A model generated the notes under the pieces. It was given only the letters and a program-made list of their open reading frames with translations, searched no databases and was not told the DNA's origin. The translations under genes and the position numbers were made by a program. Below, in pieces: positions 61,557 to 64,000 of a stretch of 64,000 nt of DNA (positions are counted from its first letter, which is position 1; the number at the start of each line of letters is the position of its first letter). The stretch is from Gaeumannomyces sp. JS-464 (lineage: Eukaryota; Ascomycota; Sordariomycetes; Magnaporthales; Magnaporthaceae): NCBI GenBank assembly GCA_002197995.1, contig NGZR01000001.1, forward strand, positions 12,481,501-12,545,500. Reading direction: 5' to 3'.

Positions 61557-62375
61557 CTACGAGTTCTTGACAACGCCGACCTTGGCGGGTCTCAGGACGC
61601 GGCCGTTGAGCTTGAAGCCGGTCTGCTGGGTATGAACACGGTGTTGTCCTCCTTGTCGGGCATCGGGGTCATGAAGGTGGCCTCGTGCTCGTTGGGGTTG
61701 AACTTGGCGTCTTTGGGATCGAAGCGCTCCAGGCCGTGTTTACCAAGGGTCTGGATGAGGATGCTCTCGGTTATCTTGAGTCCCTCGTACAGGTTGACGA
61801 GGTCCTGCAGGTGCTCGGGCTTCTCGTCCGCCTCGGACGCCATATTGAGCTTGTCTGCGGGCACGGTGGAAAGCGCCCGTTCCAGGTTGTCGACGCTGTC
61901 GATGAGGTCGCGGGCAAACTTCTGGATGGCAAAGTCACGCGCCGCCTTCATATCGCGCGCTGTGCGGTCCTGGAGGTGCAGGAAGTCGTCCACGGACCGG
62001 AGATACTTGCCCTGCGAGAGGCCAAGGGTGAGGCCGGGTTAGCTGTCTGTGTCCGTAGGCTTCCTTGTCTGGTGCATCCCAGCTTACCTTCCACTCGAGC
62101 GCCTCCTTGGTCTTGGCTTCCAGTTCCTTGTTCGGTGTAGACTCTGCCTCGGCCGGCGGCGCCTCTGCCTCCTTGGCTGGCGCCTCAGGGGCAGCTTTGT
62201 CTGACTTGCCGGCCTCGGAGCTGGACCACCTGATGGACGGAACGGTCCTGGCTGGGCGGCAGACGGCCGGCATAGCAATAGGTCGGATCTGGGCGGACGC
62301 GGGCCATCTATGGCCGGCTGCGCGAGCCGAGCATCGGACGATGCGAGAGGGGGCGGCAAAGGCTTGTCGCAGCAT
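61557..62375 (-). CDS. mge1: Mitochondrial GrpE, nucleotide-exchange factor of mtHsp70
   Basis: This matrix co-chaperone releases ADP from mtHsp70 (Ssc1) during import and folding. Two exons (62088-62375 and 61557-62011; intron 62012-62087, GTAAGC donor) give about 247 aa. The Arg-rich N-terminus is a presequence. A Glu/Ala-rich segment and the long GrpE helix (DRTARDMKAARDFAIQKFARDL, read over two halves) follow, then the beta domain ending in LNGRVLRPAKVGVVKNS. One C is missing at about 61627 (TTCATACC), which would replace the last 27 or so residues; with it the length is 744 nt and the conserved end returns. It is the last gene before the AT-rich block. Confidence 0.92.
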
Positions 62376-62619
62376 GGTGTGAGGAATGTGTGCGTGTGGT
62401 TCTTGTGTAGTGTTTGTGTCGGCGCGACAAGGACGGTCTCTCTTATTTCCTTGATTTCTAGACTGGAGATGAGCAAGGAAATTGCTTTTGCGACGGCCGG
62501 TCGTGTGTGCTCTCTTGCATGCGATGGTCATGTATTGCCGACTTTTTTATTTTTTCCTCCCCTCCAATTACTTGCGCGGATTAAAAGCATCCGCGCTAAA
62601 ACGGCCCTCCGGGGTTAAG

Positions 62620-63850
62620 CGCGGGTCAGCGATTTAACGTTTTTCCTGCGATTTGACGTTTTTTAGTAACATTTTTCCCCACCCAAATTAGCGGGAAATC
62701 AATGTACCACTGAATAAATAAATCGCACGCTTAATTGCATACCGCACGGGCCGGCTTAAAGGGTTAACCCCTGCCTATGCAATTAGGTAAATGAAATAAT
62801 TGTAATAAATTAAGTAAAAAATAAAGCTATTTAAGTTAAGCCGGGATCGATAAAGTCGCTTGGATTCGTTTTTTCGTTTAAATCGTCGCCGTTAAACGCA
62901 TTTAAATTAAAAATAACGGATTAATTAGTATTTATAGCTTTTGGAAAGGATATTTCGTAATTTTTTAAGCTGTATTTGCCTTGTAAAAAAAAACTCCTAA
63001 AGCGTGATTAAAGCCGTACTTTTCCCGCTAAAAAAAGCGCATTACCTTTTAAACCGTGCTTTCGTTTTTTGCTGTAAAGCGCTACGGCGTATAAGGAAAA
63101 AGCTTTTCGGCCGGCTGCTAATCGGGAAGGAGGTTAACGTTTTTTGCCTTGCTAAATTATAAGCGCGCGAAAAGCAAAGCGTTTTTTTGCAAAGCATGGA
63201 ACTAATCGTTACGTTTGCGGCGTTATTATTAGTATTTCCGGAAAAACTTTGCCTCGTTTTTAACTGCCTGCTTTTAAAAACGCATAAAATTCGTAATTTT
63301 TTTTCGCTTAAGTTTTTATTGTTTAAAACGCGCCCGTAATTGCTAAAAGCGCGTTAATTTTGCTTACTTATAATTGCGTAATTAACGTTTAAATATCCTT
63401 TTTTCCATTTTTAAATTTTTAAATTGCAAACGTCGGCGTTCCCGTCGTTAAAAGGTAAAACGGTTATTTTCGTTATTAATTGCTTGCAAACGCGCGTTGT
63501 TAGCGGAAATTAAGCCTATTTTAATAATTAAACGGTTTAAAAAATTACTTTTTTTCCGTTTAATTTTAGCAATTTCGCGCCGGCGAAGCTTTTCGATCGT
63601 ACGGGCGCCGGTAAATATCGCAGTATAAAAAGCTTTTTTTATTTTTAAAAAAAGTAAATTATCGTTAGCGAAATCGGTTTGCTAAATAAAACGGAAAAAT
63701 GCAAGCGATTTTTAAACTAATTTTTATACAAAATAATTGCTAATAAATTTAACGATAAAGTTTTAACTTTTTGCTAATTATACGTTAATAAATACGGTAA
63801 AAAAGTTTTAATAAAAGTATAAACTCGCTGTTATTATTAATATTATAACA
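62620..63850. repeat. AT-rich block with RIP-like dinucleotide signature
   Basis: Composition changes abruptly from GC-rich to AT-rich within about 50 bp. CpG and TpA stay frequent while CpA and TpG are nearly absent; for example, 62881-62940 has about ten TpA, five CpG, one CpA and no TpG. This is the signature of repeat-induced point mutation. No coding capacity survives. Near-duplicate units GCGATTTAACG (62629) and GCGATTTGACG (about 62650) differ by one G-to-A, as RIP would produce. The source element cannot be identified. Confidence 0.8.
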
Positions 63851-64000
63851 CGGCCGGCCCTTACGGGCGCTTAAGCCATGGTTGCAAAGATGGCCCTAAA
63901 ATCACCTGACCAAAAACCATCGAATGCCATATTAATCTCTGTGCGCACGCGTGTCGCAACGCGCAATTGTTTTTACTTTTTTAGCTTTAAATCGTGACAA
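63851..64000. other. Less mutated segment at the window edge
   Basis: CpA/TpG dinucleotides return (for example CCATGGTTGCAAAGATGG) while A/T stays high, so the RIP-like block has an internal or true right edge near 63850. The last bases (TTTAAATCGTGAC) are similar, inverted, to 62625-62637. Confidence 0.5.

Overview
The window is nuclear DNA of a filamentous ascomycete, most likely a Sordariomycete. The evidence is GC-rich genes with short introns (about 50-130 bp, mostly GTRNGT...YAG), a Cyc8/Ssn6-type corepressor, an ADAM metalloprotease and a class-typical trpE, pyrimidine-rich 5' leaders, and an AT-rich block at the right end with the dinucleotide signature of repeat-induced point mutation (RIP). 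The genus cannot be named from sequence alone. I recognise 18 protein genes. No rRNA, tRNA or CRISPR array was found.

Layout. Positions 1-10 kb look accessory/metabolic: a membrane-anchored short-chain dehydrogenase (-) divergent from a sugar/polyol-type MFS transporter (+), a DHA1-type MFS transporter (+) and a GFA-domain protein (+). From 9.9 to 19.3 kb there is a minus-strand block: trpE, a small conserved fungal protein of unknown function, ribosomal protein L3 and the Ssn6 corepressor. From 19.3 to 29.1 kb there is almost 10 kb with no convincing gene, all of it upstream of ssn6. From 29 to 44 kb lie a TMEM115/DUF1751 Golgi membrane protein (-), a LisH-WD40 TBL1/Sif2 homologue (+), an unknown small protein (+) and the ADAM protease (-). 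From 46 to 57 kb is a housekeeping group: acetyl-CoA synthetase (-), clamp-loader subunit Rfc5 (-), mitochondrial uL16m (-) and clamp-loader large subunit Rfc1 (+). From 58 to 62.4 kb lie an unknown coiled-coil protein (+) and mitochondrial GrpE/Mge1 (-). The last 1.4 kb is RIP-like AT-rich repeat DNA.

Functional links. Rfc1 and Rfc5 are two of the five subunits of the same clamp loader and sit about 1.9 kb apart. Ssn6 and the TBL1/Sif2 homologue are both transcriptional corepressor components. Otherwise the neighbours look unrelated.

The most important caveat is sequence quality. At least ten clearly conserved genes (SDR, both MFS transporters, the 12.3-kb gene, L3, Ssn6, TMEM115, TBL1, ADAM, GrpE) need frame corrections, nearly always one missing base in a short homopolymer. 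L3 alone lacks roughly a dozen bases. Rfc1 (3.2 kb coding), Rfc5, uL16m and trpE read through cleanly. This pattern fits homopolymer-compression errors in an under-polished assembly better than a cluster of pseudogenes. Genes called below are therefore treated as real, with the apparent breaks recorded.

I did not find a convincing undescribed biological system. The best leads are the Rfc1/Rfc5 pairing with shared ACGCGA motifs, the recurrent intergenic TACCTAGGTA element, and the gene-free 9.8 kb upstream of ssn6.
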